Assembly (NCBI RefSeq): GCF_947498635.1
Contig: NZ_CANMKV010000026.1
Location: forward strand, 1-61,507
Length of the DNA: 61,507 nucleotides
Direction of reading: 5' to 3'
Source of the DNA: an uncultured Microbulbifer sp.
GTDB lineage: Bacteria; Pseudomonadota; Gammaproteobacteria; Pseudomonadales; Cellvibrionaceae
Made by a program: the position numbers and the translations under genes
The notes under the pieces: model-generated
What the model was told of the DNA's origin: nothing
Databases searched by the model: none
Seen by the model: the letters and a program-made list of their open reading frames with translations, nothing else
Shown here: one piece after another, positions 28,690 to 38,178 of the stretch
Numbering within the stretch: the stretch's first letter is position 1
Layout: every line of letters begins with the position of its first letter

Positions 28690-30555
28690 CTACTCATCGC
28701 CCCCCTCGAGTTCAGACCAGCGATCGAAGGCCACTTCCAGCTGTGACTGCTTGTCTGCGAGGAGATTCAATCGCTCCTGCATCCCGGCTTGCTCCTGCTG
28801 GTAGAACGCTGGATCGGCCATTTCAGTCTCTATAGCGTTAACTTCCCCTTCAAGCTGTTCAATCAGAGCCGGTAAACCATCCAGCTCCCGCTGTAATTTG
28901 TAGCTGAGTTTCTTTTTCTTAACCTGGGGGCTCTCCGCTTCAGCAGGTTTGGGTTTTCCCTTGCTCTCAGAGAGTTTTTCCTCTTTAGACTCCTGCTCGA
29001 AACTGCCTCCCTGACGAACAAAATCCGCGTATCCACCAACATATTCGCGGATGCAGCCCTGCCCCTCAAAGGCCAGACACGAATCCACCACATTGTCGAG
29101 AAAGGCCCGATCATGGCTCACCAGCAAAACAGTACCGCTGAAGTCCAACAAGAGCTTTTCAAGCAGTTCCAGGGTTTCCACATCCAGATCGTTGGTGGGC
29201 TCATCGAGCACCAAGATATTGGCCGGCTGACTGAATAGCTTGGCCAAAAGAGCACGGTTACGCTCTCCCCCGCTCAGTGCCCCAACCTTGGTACGGGCCT
29301 TCAATCCGGTAAATAGGAAGTCCGACAGGTAGGACATAATGTGTCGACTTTTTCCACCAACCGTAACTGAATCACGCCCCTGCCCCACATTATCAAGCAC
29401 GGTGAGTTCAGGATTCAGCTGGTCTCTACGCTGATCAAAGTAGGCGACCTGCTGCTTGGTACCCAAGCGTACCTGCCCAGATTGCGGTTCAAGGTCCCCG
29501 AGTAAAACCCGAATCAGAGTACTCTTACCAACGCCGTTGGGACCTATCAGGCCAACCTTGTCACCGCGCATTAAAGTAAATGAGAGGTCTCGGATCAACG
29601 GCGCCTCATTGGGGTAGGCAAAAGAGACGTTGCTGAGCTCTGCCACCAGTTTACCGGAGACCTCTCCACTATCGAGGGACATCCGAGCGATGCCCTGCTG
29701 AGTTCTACGCGCCTCTCGCTGGCGCCTGAGCCCCTGTAAAGCGCGCACACGCCCTTCATTGCGGGTGCGCCGAGCCTTGATTCCCTGGCGAATCCAGGTC
29801 TCTTCCTGCGCCAACTTCTTGTCGAACAGCGCTTCATTCCGAGCCTCCTCCTCCAGCAGTTTTTCCTTTTCCTCCTGGTATCGCTCAAATTGGCAGCGGA
29901 ATACGCGCAAATACCCGCGATCCAAATCCCACACCGTGCGAGAAAGGCGCTGCGCCAAAGCCCGGTCATGACTTACGAATAACAGCGCGCCTCTATAGGT
30001 ATCCAAGAAACCCTCGAGCCATTCCACCGCGGCAATATCCAAGTGGTTGGTTGGCTCGTCGAGGATGAGGAGATCAGGTTCCGTCACCAGCGCTCGGGCA
30101 AGGGCTGCGCGGCGTTGCCAGCCACCAGAGAGATCCGCCACAGACTCCTCCGGGTCCAGACCCAAGCGATCGAGCACACTGTCAACCCTGGGCAGGAGAT
30201 CCCAGCCGTGTCCCGCTTCAATCTTGGCCTGCAGTTCAGCCGAGGGCGTGTCCCGGTAGCCGGCCAACACCTGACCTATAGACCCCAGACCCTCGGCGAC
30301 ATATTGGTAAACGGAGTCGGGGCAGTCCGCTGGCAACTCCTGCTCAAGAGTTGCCATAACCAACCCACTGGCACGCACAACCTCTCCAGCATCTGGGTCC
30401 ACTCGACCCGCAATTAACCGCAACAGGCTGGATTTCCCCTCCCCATTGCGCCCTACAAGGCAAATACGGTCGCCCCGTTCAATTTTTGCGCTGACATTGT
30501 CAGCGAGTATTTGGGCTCCGTAGCGAAGACTGACCCCATCCAATAGAAGCAACAT
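28690..30555 (-). CDS. uup: ABC-F family ATPase Uup
   Basis: Soluble tandem ABC ATPase of 621 aa; the family acts on ribosomes and, for Uup, on branched DNA intermediates and ribosome assembly. The first Walker A is GRNGEGKSS (residues 36-44) with signature LSGGWQRR. The second is GPNGVGKST near residue 346 with LSGGERNR. Both Walker B motifs are followed by DEPTNHLD/DEPTNDLD. The ABC-F linker between them and the C-terminal coiled coil after about residue 555 mark it as Uup rather than EttA. There are no membrane segments. Confidence 0.93.
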   Translation of the reverse strand: MLLLLDGVSLRYGAQILADNVSAKIERGDRICLVGRNGEGKSSLLRLIAGRVDPDAGEVVRASGLVMATLEQELPADCPDSVYQYVAEGLGSIGQVLAGYRDTPSAELQAKIEAGHGWDLLPRVDSVLDRLGLDPEESVADLSGGWQRRAALARALVTEPDLLILDEPTNHLDIAAVEWLEGFLDTYRGALLFVSHDRALAQRLSRTVWDLDRGYLRVFRCQFERYQEEKEKLLEEEARNEALFDKKLAQEETWIRQGIKARRTRNEGRVRALQGLRRQREARRTQQGIARMSLDSGEVSGKLVAELSNVSFAYPNEAPLIRDLSFTLMRGDKVGLIGPNGVGKSTLIRVLLGDLEPQSGQVRLGTKQQVAYFDQRRDQLNPELTVLDNVGQGRDSVTVGGKSRHIMSYLSDFLFTGLKARTKVGALSGGERNRALLAKLFSQPANILVLDEPTNDLDVETLELLEKLLLDFSGTVLLVSHDRAFLDNVVDSCLAFEGQGCIREYVGGYADFVRQGGSFEQESKEEKLSESKGKPKPAEAESPQVKKKKLSYKLQRELDGLPALIEQLEGEVNAIETEMADPAFYQQEQAGMQERLNLLADKQSQLEVAFDRWSELEGGDE

Positions 30556-30718
30556 AATTAGGCACTACAATTAACAAACCCGGTTAACATTCTCGCTCGA
30601 TAAATGAATGAAACGAAAAATGATGCTACGGGTCCTGTGAAAAGTTCGCTATTTTACGCATTTTTGCCAAGCCGTCTCGTAAACTTACGCGACTAGGCTC
30701 AACATTGGGATATCTGAC

Positions 30719-32713
30719 ATGCCAGTTAGCATCAAGGCGCTCCCCCTACTACTCGCCTCCCTGCTCGCCTGGATCAGTCTCAACTCCCAGGCAACAACGC
30801 CGGAGCCAGAACGACAAGAGGAAATACAGGCCACTGATACCACTAGCCAGCGTCAGCTACTGCAAAAAGCCCGGCTCGCCATCCAGCGTGGCGACAAGAA
30901 ACAGCTAAAACAATTGAAAGCCTTATTATCGGATTACCCCCTGGCCCCCTACATCGACTATTGGGCGATTGGTAGAAATTTGCGCCATTTACCCTTGGTA
31001 GAAGTCGACCGATTTCTTTCCCACAATCAAAATACGGCCCTGGGTGACTGGATGCGCATTCGGTTACTCAAAGAGCTTGGCCGACAGGGTCGGTTTAAGA
31101 CCTACCTGAAATATTATCAGCCCGAGAAACACCGTCGCGCAGCTTTGCGCTGTTACCATGCCGATGCCCTATCTCGACATGGAGATAAAGAAAAAGCCAA
31201 TCAGCTCATCAACGAACTCTGGCTGGTTGGCCGCTCCCAAGCTGAGGAATGCGATCCTGTCTTCGCTCGCTGGATGCGCAGTGGCGGCCTCACGCAAGAG
31301 AAAAGCTGGGCGCGTCACCTGCTCGCCCTCAAGGAAGACAATCCTGAACTGGCCACCTATATTGCCAGAAAAATGGAGCCCCCCTTTAAGCGCAAAGCCA
31401 CACTCCTGCGGGAAGTACATAAATCCCCAAAGCTTCTTCTCAACTACTCCCGATTCCTACAGGCTCCCGAGCAAAACCGAGACCTTATTCTGCATGGTTT
31501 GCATCGTTTGGCCCAAAAAGAGGCCTCCATCGCCGAGGAGGCGTGGCGGCGCTACAGTGCAAGTATCCTGTTTAGCGATAGCGAACAAGCTGAAATGTTG
31601 CGCCATCTTGCACGGCAGTTCGCTCGTCAGGATGATATCCACGGACTGCTCAACCTGACCAACAATCAGGCTATCCGCGATGAGCGCTCAATTGAGTGGT
31701 TGGCACGACAATCCCTGCGCAAGCTCGACTGGGAGCAAGTCGCCTACTGGATTGACCGACTCCCTCCAAAGCGGCAGCAGCGCGACCGCTGGCTCTACTG
31801 GAAAGCCCGCTCACTGGTAGAACTCTACGGCAACTCCCAATCTGGAGCGGCATCCATGCTCTACGGGAAAGCCGCTCGCGAACGCAGCTATTACGGCTTC
31901 CTTGCCGCCGATGCCCTTGGGCAAAACTACAGTTTCGTACATCGACCTGCACCAATCACACCGGTGGAGGTACAGAAAATTGCACAGCGTGCCGGCTTGC
32001 AAAGAGCTCGCGAACTGCAAGCCATTGGAGAGCTATTTCATGCGCGTAGGGAGTGGAACTACGCAACCAAGGGAATGGATCACGGGGAATTACTTGCGGC
32101 GGGGAAAGTGGCCAGTGCCTGGGGCTGGTATCATAAGTCCATCCAGTCTGTGCTCGCTGCGGATTATCTGGATGACCTGGAGCTGCGCTTTCCCCTCGCC
32201 TTTGCAGATATCGTTCAAAGTGTGAGTGCGCAGGTCGGTCGACAAAGTGCACCACTGGAACCCTATATGATTTACGCTGTCGCCCGACAAGAAAGTCACT
32301 TTAGCCACGATGCAAAATCCAGTTCCGGAGCACTGGGGCTAATGCAACTACTCCCCTCCACCGCCCGCGCAACGGCACGCCGCTCAGGCGTTCGCTACCG
32401 CCGCAGCTGGGATTTGCTCAGCCCCAAAACCAATATCGCTTTGGGCAGCTTTTACCTGAGCACCCTGTTACATCGCTTCGATAACAACCGTTTCCTTGCA
32501 GCAGCCGCTTACAACGCCGGGCCGACACGGGTCGCCAAATGGCTGAAGGAGACCCGCCAGCGCCTTCCCCACGACGTCTGGATCGAGACCATTCCCTACA
32601 GCGAAACGCGAACGTATGTACAGAACGTGCTCGCTTACACCGTAATTTATGCTTATCGAAGTGGGACAAAATTACAACTGCTGCGGGCTAATGAGGCGAG
32701 CAGTAAGCTCTAG
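30719..32713 (+). CDS. slt: Soluble lytic murein transglycosylase
   Basis: Periplasmic enzyme of 664 aa that cleaves peptidoglycan to 1,6-anhydromuropeptides, the substrates later handled by NagZ. The signal peptide covers residues 1-26 (cut near SQA). A long helical superhelix of TPR-like repeats follows, then a C-terminal family 1 catalytic domain. The catalytic Glu is E525 in VARQESHFS, followed by GALGLMQLLPSTA and AAYNAGP. Length is close to Slt70 of E. coli (645 aa). It is divergent from uup. Confidence 0.94.
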   Translation: MPVSIKALPLLLASLLAWISLNSQATTPEPERQEEIQATDTTSQRQLLQKARLAIQRGDKKQLKQLKALLSDYPLAPYIDYWAIGRNLRHLPLVEVDRFLSHNQNTALGDWMRIRLLKELGRQGRFKTYLKYYQPEKHRRAALRCYHADALSRHGDKEKANQLINELWLVGRSQAEECDPVFARWMRSGGLTQEKSWARHLLALKEDNPELATYIARKMEPPFKRKATLLREVHKSPKLLLNYSRFLQAPEQNRDLILHGLHRLAQKEASIAEEAWRRYSASILFSDSEQAEMLRHLARQFARQDDIHGLLNLTNNQAIRDERSIEWLARQSLRKLDWEQVAYWIDRLPPKRQQRDRWLYWKARSLVELYGNSQSGAASMLYGKAARERSYYGFLAADALGQNYSFVHRPAPITPVEVQKIAQRAGLQRARELQAIGELFHARREWNYATKGMDHGELLAAGKVASAWGWYHKSIQSVLAADYLDDLELRFPLAFADIVQSVSAQVGRQSAPLEPYMIYAVARQESHFSHDAKSSSGALGLMQLLPSTARATARRSGVRYRRSWDLLSPKTNIALGSFYLSTLLHRFDNNRFLAAAAYNAGPTRVAKWLKETRQRLPHDVWIETIPYSETRTYVQNVLAYTVIYAYRSGTKLQLLRANEASSKL

Positions 32714-32908
32714 GAAGCATCTGACACACTCAGTGATAACCCAATTTTCACAGCAACTCGCGCACCCTAAATGGAGTTGGTGATCAAGCTGTTCGGGGCA
32801 CTTAGGATCTATACACTGTCCTATGAATCACATCGCGAAAGAAGGCCTCTGAGAAATACCCTTACAAATTTCGAAAGCTGCGGAGTACCTGGGAGCTCTC
32901 GGAGCTTC

Positions 32909-33166
32909 CTAGATCAACCGCTTGCTCAACCATTCTTCCAGCTGCTCTTTTTTAAAGGGCCAGGTACAAACTTCTGTCGGGTCGCCAAGCCCCACGACGG
33001 GAATTGATAGGCTAAAACGCTCAAATAAAGCTTCGTTATCGGCAATATCCACCTCCCGTAGCTGCAACCCAAACTGAGTCAGTAAAGGCCATATCTCCAA
33101 CTTGGCCTTTTCGCACAAACTACACCCAAGAGTAGTGTAAAGAATAAGCTCGCGGGGCTGAGTCAT
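32909..33166 (-). CDS. Glutaredoxin-like (DUF836) thiol protein
   Basis: Small thioredoxin-fold protein of 85 aa. The redox motif is CSLC near residues 15-18, and the cis-Pro loop is SIPVVG. The longest frame starts nine codons earlier, but the ATG at 33166 overlaps the FHA gene stop as ATGA and is preferred. Partner and substrate are unknown. Its fusion into the FHA gene's transcript is notable, as nothing in the family connects it to phosphopeptide signalling. The stretch 32714-32908 between it and slt holds a GGGAGCTC / GAGCTTCC hairpin near its stop. Confidence 0.8.
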   Translation of the reverse strand: MTQPRELILYTTLGCSLCEKAKLEIWPLLTQFGLQLREVDIADNEALFERFSLSIPVVGLGDPTEVCTWPFKKEQLEEWLSKRLI

Positions 33167-34038
33167 GCGAACACTCCCTGAGTATTTACCCATAAATAAC
33201 CGGCAACGCCCACAACCAATAAAAGAGCCAGCCCAATCGCCCTCAACGACATCCGGGACTTTGGCTCCCTCGCCACCCGGTCGCCTTCCCTATTTTGTCC
33301 GACCTCCTGCGGCTCTGAGAACGAAGACCTTTGGGTTACATCTTCACCAGACATTTCACCAGCGACAAACCCTGAGGACTTCATCAATTGAGATGAAATC
33401 GCCGGGCGTACTGCTGTTCGATCAAGGTCATCTGCAGGCCCCACTACCGAAAAACTCAAAGAGTCAAAACGCAACTCATCTCCTCGACGTACACGACTTT
33501 CTGTAATCCGGCGACCATTGACGAAAGTGCCATTAGCCGAACCAAGATCGACCGCAAATAGAAGACCTTCGCGCACCTCAAGCCGCGCATGACGACGCGA
33601 AAGATGCGATAGAGAAAACGTGATATCGCACTCGTCGGAGCGTCCAACCACCGCCCCCCCTTTTACCGGGAATACTTTACCGGCTATCACTTTATGGTTG
33701 GCCCTCAGTGCCCAGGCATTATTTTTAGCTTTTCCTACGGCAAGTTTAGTTACCTTGGGATCAACAATTTGTAGCGTTCGGGTACCAATTGCCACTCGAT
33801 CATTCAGTTTTAATTGGCAAATTGACGCTACTGGCTGGCCATTAACCAAAACCTTAGCGCTACCTGAGACATTCGCCAAGGTCAGCTGATCCCCTTTAAT
33901 CGCGATCTTTAAATGCAGCTTCGCTATCGAGTCATCTGGTATACACAGATCACAGCTTTGGTCGCGCCCCACGGTTACACCGGGCGGCACCAGCCAAACA
34001 CTCTGACCGGAATTATTTACATCACAAAGTTTGAACAT
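33163..34038 (-). CDS. Membrane-anchored protein with two FHA domains
   Basis: Binds phosphothreonine peptides. The first FHA is at about residues 10-95 (VGRDQ, then VNGQPV). The second is at about 120-200 (VGRSDECDI, SRRHARLE, GSANGTFVNG) and is the more canonical one. A Ser/Glu-rich linker leads to one C-terminal helix at about 267-284 with a short tail, so both FHA domains would be cytoplasmic. It is divergent from the PP2C and kinase genes, making it a likely reader of that kinase's output. Part of a two-gene unit with the glutaredoxin-like protein. Confidence 0.85.
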   Translation of the reverse strand: MFKLCDVNNSGQSVWLVPPGVTVGRDQSCDLCIPDDSIAKLHLKIAIKGDQLTLANVSGSAKVLVNGQPVASICQLKLNDRVAIGTRTLQIVDPKVTKLAVGKAKNNAWALRANHKVIAGKVFPVKGGAVVGRSDECDITFSLSHLSRRHARLEVREGLLFAVDLGSANGTFVNGRRITESRVRRGDELRFDSLSFSVVGPADDLDRTAVRPAISSQLMKSSGFVAGEMSGEDVTQRSSFSEPQEVGQNREGDRVAREPKSRMSLRAIGLALLLVVGVAGYLWVNTQGVFA

Positions 34039-34366
34039 TGATCTCGCTCCTCAGCCCCAAGGAGATTGAAAAAGGGATACCCTAAATGTGGGGGCAAGCT
34101 CCAATTAATGGTAAAAACTGTAAAAATTTGCTGACTAATGACAGGGCCAAGTTTAACACGGGGCATATCATCAGCGTGTGATTCGGTTTGCAGCTTACAA
34201 TGGCTTAAAAGTCTAATATGCTAACCAGGCAAGGATAAGCATTTCTGCTGTTACAGGCATCGATGGATAAAGTACACTTGCAGCGCCATAAGGAAAAGAC
34301 AGGCTTTGCCATAGCGGCGGCCGCCGTCAATTATAATGAGAAACCATTACAGGTAGTTGCACGCCA
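34039..34366. promoter_or_regulatory. Divergent promoter region of the phosphorylation module
   Basis: A 328-bp stretch without a gene. A TATAAT at 34332-34337 would serve the phosphatase/kinase operon; just before it lies a perfect 10-bp palindrome, GGCGGCCGCC (about 34316-34325). No matching strong -35 is visible. The PP2C gene uses a GTG start with only a weak AGGTAG upstream. Confidence 0.4.
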
Positions 34367-35299
34367 GTGAGTGAAGCCAAAGTACGCGAAGTATCGCGGC
34401 ACAGCGAAGTAGTTCAGCGCCCTCCGAGTGCTACGCGTAGCGCTGGCGCCACCCATCCTGGCTATCGGCGTGAGCAGAACGAAGATGCCTACTGGGGTGA
34501 TGAAGATAAGGGGATTTGGATTGTCGCTGATGGCCTGGGTGGCCACCACGCCGGTGAGATAGCCAGCCAGACAGTAGTCGAAGAAATTCAAAAATCTGCT
34601 GCCACCGATCGCCACTATGAGCGGGCCCTGCAAAAAGCCCACGCCTTACTCCTGGGAGACGAACACAGTACAGCCAATATGGGCTCTACCGCGGTGGTTC
34701 TCGCCGAGGAGGGGGATTACTATCACATCTATTGGGTTGGAGATAGCCGAGCTTACCTCTGGACACAGGGCGACAAAGGCGGGGAGTTGAGCCAGCTAAC
34801 CAGTGATCACTCCTACGTCCAGATGCTGATGGATTCCGGTGCGATTAACCCTGAAGAGGCCGCTGCACACCCCAACCGCCACGTGATCACCCGATGTATT
34901 GGCGGCAGCACCAACCCCAAACTGGAAGTTGATCGAGTATCTTACCGTTGGAGCGCCGGACAAAAGTTGCTACTTTGCAGCGATGGTCTTAGTTCAGAAG
35001 TCCCCAGTGAAAAAATAGCCCGAATCATTACCGAGAATACCGACAACGAACGTATCGTAGCACTTCTTGTTCACGCCGCCCTTGATGCTGGCGGCAAAGA
35101 TAATATCACCGTACAAGTTATCGACGCTCCGTCTGAGGCCCAAGCTATTCACTCCTCCGTAAACCTTTCGCAAGAGCCTCACAAAAAAAATACACCATTC
35201 AAAACGCCCAATAACAGAGGCTGGCGCCTGCTCCTGACTTTAGTTATTGCCTGCGGAGTAATTGCCGCACTGGCCGGTGGAATATCTCAGCTGCTTTGA
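34367..35299 (+). CDS. PP2C-type protein phosphatase
   Basis: Mn/Mg-dependent Ser/Thr phosphatase of 310 aa, expected to reverse the neighbouring kinase. Metal-binding Asp residues are in QNEDA (D40) and VADGLGGH (D55, G56). The late DNITV motif (around residue 245) and a CSDGL segment are present. A C-terminal helix (about 284-305) anchors it to the membrane, which is less common than in the soluble Stp-type enzymes. The GTG start is inferred. It overlaps or abuts the kinase gene. Confidence 0.9.
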   Translation: MSEAKVREVSRHSEVVQRPPSATRSAGATHPGYRREQNEDAYWGDEDKGIWIVADGLGGHHAGEIASQTVVEEIQKSAATDRHYERALQKAHALLLGDEHSTANMGSTAVVLAEEGDYYHIYWVGDSRAYLWTQGDKGGELSQLTSDHSYVQMLMDSGAINPEEAAAHPNRHVITRCIGGSTNPKLEVDRVSYRWSAGQKLLLCSDGLSSEVPSEKIARIITENTDNERIVALLVHAALDAGGKDNITVQVIDAPSEAQAIHSSVNLSQEPHKKNTPFKTPNNRGWRLLLTLVIACGVIAALAGGISQLL

Positions 35300-35316
35300 T
35301 CGAGCGACAAAACACT

Positions 35317-37725
35317 ATGGAAGTCGTCAACAGTGGCAACTCATCGCTACAAATACCCGGCTATCGCATAGTCCGCAAAATTAATCAGGGTGGCATGTCC
35401 ACAGTATACTTAGCCATCCAACGCAGCGTGGGTCGCCAAGTAGCCCTAAAAGTTATGTCGCCGGTGCTCAACGCGGACCCCATTTTCAGCGAGCGATTCC
35501 AGCGAGAAGCTAATATCGTCGGGCAGCTCTCCCACCCCAATATTGTCGGCATCCACGATATCGGGCGTTATCGCAGCCTCAATTATATCGCTATGGACTA
35601 TATGTCCGGGGGCTCTGTTGCCGAAAGGCTTGCCCGAGGCCCGATGGAGCCCCTCGAAGCGCTGAATGCTGTACGACAAATCGCCATGGCTCTGGACCAT
35701 TCCCACAGCAAAGGGTATGTGCACAGAGACTTGAAACCGGAAAATATCCTGTTTCGCGAGGACGGCTCTGCGGTATTAAGTGATTTTGGTGTGGCCCGCG
35801 CAGTGGCACACACGACCCGAATGACCAATAGCGGCATGGTGGTGGGAACGCCCCACTATATGAGCCCCGAACAGGCCAGAGGCAATGCCATTGATGGTCG
35901 CGCCGATCTGTACAGCCTCGGCGTAGTTTTTTATGAAATGCTCAGCGGTGCCGTGCCCTACCTGGCCGAGGAAGCGGTGGCTATCGCCATCAAGCACTTG
36001 ACCGACCCCATCCCTAAGTTGCCCGCCCGCTATGCGCTATATCAGTCGATCATAGATCGCGCCCTGGCGAAGGACCCGGTCAAACGCTTTCAAAGGGGTT
36101 TAGAAGTTGCCGATGCGATCGATCAACTGGTTGCGGCTCTGGCCGGTAAACCCAGCCAGCAAATCAGCCAGCTCAATAATGTTTCTGTCGGAGTATCCAG
36201 TCTGGCGCGCGCACTTTTCCTGACTCTATTCAGCGATCTACGAGACCGGTTCAGCAAAATCTGGCAGGTGAAGCAGGGAGACCCCGAAGAGGCTAGGCAT
36301 GCGCGCAAAGAACAGGACACCGTTGTGCGATTACGTCAACTGGTCAATGAGCCCATGAAGCACAAACGCCCATGGATACTTAGTACGATCACAGCCGCTT
36401 TACTAGTGGGCTGGGCTTCTTTTTCCCTGTTCAGCCCCTGGGAACCCCAGCACAGTGAAATTCCAATGTTGGATAACGTCAGTCGCCTTACTGGGGATAC
36501 CAAAGCGGGGGCAAACAGCCCTGACATACAGCAAGTGAACGAAGAGGAAGCCCCAGCCGCATTGAAGCTAGCCAGGCACGATTTGGCCAATAATGGGATT
36601 CACTCTGTTGAGGCAGCTCGCGCCCGCGCGCAAAGCCGCTCTCTCAATCCGCCCCAAGTCAGCAAAACTCCTGATACGCAGCCTTCGGCCATCGCCCCAA
36701 GAGAAAGCGTGATCTCACAGGAAAACGCCTCCGCAACAGTCTTCGAAAAGTCTGAAAATGAGGCCAGCCCCACACCATCTTATGGACTCACCGTAAAGAC
36801 CGAACCGGAAACGGCCCGAGTTCGCATTATGAATATTACCCCACGCTACCAACCCGGTATCCGACTTAAACCCGGGCTATACGACGTGGAAGTCAGCGCA
36901 GCTGGCTTCATCCCTTATCGCCGCTGGGTCCAAGTTGGTGATCGAGGCTTGAAACTTACTGCAAAGCTACAGAAGTCTTATATTGCCGGTAAAACAATTC
37001 GCTCAAAACTCAACTCAGGCGGCTTTGGGCCACAAATGATTGTGATTGACTCCGGGGAGTTTTCCATGGGCAGCGAGAAGTTTAAAAATAGTCGCCCAGC
37101 GCACAGGGTGAATATTTCGAAACCATTTGCCATTTCAATCCATGAAATTACGTTCGCGGAATATGACCGCTTCACCCTGGCTACAGGTACCAGCCAGCCA
37201 AGTGATGCAGGCTGGGGCCGCGGGGAGCGACCGGTAATCAATATAACTTGGCAGGAGGCACAGAAGTATGTTGAGTGGCTTTCAAACGAGACCGGAAAAA
37301 AATATCGCCTGCCCAGCGAGGCCGAATGGGAGTACGCCGCTCGCGCAGGTATAGACCATCCATTTTGGTGGAACCGTGCCGATGCACGGGGCAAGGCCAA
37401 CTGTAGACGAGGCTGCGACAGCGAGTTTAATAGCCTGTTTACGACAAAAAGCGGGCCCGTCGGGCACTACCAAGCCAACCCTTTCGGTCTTTATGACACC
37501 GCGGGCAATGTTGCTGAGTGGGTACAAGATTGCTACCAACCCGGCTACGATAAAAGCCGCACTACCGCTTCCCCAGTATCCATTAAAAACTGTCAATTAC
37601 GGAGTGTTCGCGGTGGCTCCATGCGAGAGCCTTCTAATCGGATCGGGGCAGATTACCGTAAAGGCCTGGATGAAAACAGTCGTGCGAAGGATATTGGAAT
37701 ACGTGTGATAATGGAGCTGAATTGA
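35317..37725 (+). CDS. Ser/Thr protein kinase with PEGA-like and FGE-sulfatase-like domains
   Basis: About 802 aa with an unusual layout. The Hanks-type kinase is at residues 16-280: glycine loop INQGGMSTVY, Lys in VALKVM (45), HRDLKPEN (D138), DFG (D156). A transmembrane helix lies near 350-372. A Ser/Glu-rich linker follows, then a PEGA-like beta domain (about 490-560, TVKTEPETARVRI). The C-terminal formylglycine-generating-enzyme/SUMF1-type domain (about 575-800) includes MGSE, RLPSEAEWEYAARAG, GNVAEWVQDCYQPG and RGGSM. The kinase is cytoplasmic and the FGE-like part periplasmic. A TTG at 35296 overlapping the PP2C stop is an alternative start. PpkA-like kinases of some type VI loci share kinase plus SUMF1, but no such genes are here. 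Confidence 0.88.
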   Translation: MEVVNSGNSSLQIPGYRIVRKINQGGMSTVYLAIQRSVGRQVALKVMSPVLNADPIFSERFQREANIVGQLSHPNIVGIHDIGRYRSLNYIAMDYMSGGSVAERLARGPMEPLEALNAVRQIAMALDHSHSKGYVHRDLKPENILFREDGSAVLSDFGVARAVAHTTRMTNSGMVVGTPHYMSPEQARGNAIDGRADLYSLGVVFYEMLSGAVPYLAEEAVAIAIKHLTDPIPKLPARYALYQSIIDRALAKDPVKRFQRGLEVADAIDQLVAALAGKPSQQISQLNNVSVGVSSLARALFLTLFSDLRDRFSKIWQVKQGDPEEARHARKEQDTVVRLRQLVNEPMKHKRPWILSTITAALLVGWASFSLFSPWEPQHSEIPMLDNVSRLTGDTKAGANSPDIQQVNEEEAPAALKLARHDLANNGIHSVEAARARAQSRSLNPPQVSKTPDTQPSAIAPRESVISQENASATVFEKSENEASPTPSYGLTVKTEPETARVRIMNITPRYQPGIRLKPGLYDVEVSAAGFIPYRRWVQVGDRGLKLTAKLQKSYIAGKTIRSKLNSGGFGPQMIVIDSGEFSMGSEKFKNSRPAHRVNISKPFAISIHEITFAEYDRFTLATGTSQPSDAGWGRGERPVINITWQEAQKYVEWLSNETGKKYRLPSEAEWEYAARAGIDHPFWWNRADARGKANCRRGCDSEFNSLFTTKSGPVGHYQANPFGLYDTAGNVAEWVQDCYQPGYDKSRTTASPVSIKNCQLRSVRGGSMREPSNRIGADYRKGLDENSRAKDIGIRVIMELN

Positions 37726-38084
37726 CAGCCAAATAATTAGACTCCGGACTCTTATCAATTCCCTGCTGCCACATACGGCTTTAATAAAAGCGGGGCCATG
37801 GTGGAAAAGCTACCGTTTTAATTGCGTTCGTTATTAGCTTTCACAGAGCACTTACCCAACAAAAGACATCAGCTGTTTTATAGCTAATGCAAAGCAAAAT
37901 ACAAAAAACCATCCACACTTAAAGCCCTCCAGCGTACCCGATAGTTAGCCCACTAGCTTTTAGCAGAGCGGTACAAGTGATACCACCAAAAGCCTAGCCG
38001 AATGTACAGGCATCCATACACTATTACTCACACCCAATGTCCATAAAATACTGATATAGATATATCACTCGGCAGACATTTTCC
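37726..38084. other. Noncoding stretch after the kinase gene
   Basis: About 360 bp with no gene and no clear terminator on the plus strand. It is A/T-rich near 38045-38070. I see nothing further in it. Confidence 0.5.
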
Positions 38085-38116
38085 GGAGAAAAAGTGACGC
38101 CGGCCACTGGCCGGCG
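38085..38116 (-). terminator. Rho-independent terminator of rlmKL
   Basis: CGCCGGCC / GGCCGGCG is a perfect 8-bp stem with a 3-nt loop (38098-38116). On the minus strand it is followed by TCACTTTTTC. It lies about 60 bp past the rlmKL stop. Confidence 0.85.
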
Positions 38117-38178
38117 ACAACACACCCCTGCACCACATTAGCCCTGTGGATTTTTAGTGATCCGCTCTCAGCCTGTCC

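Noticed and set aside
33163..37725. Type VI secretion locus
   Set aside because: Only kinase, phosphatase and FHA components are present; no tss structural gene occurs in the window.
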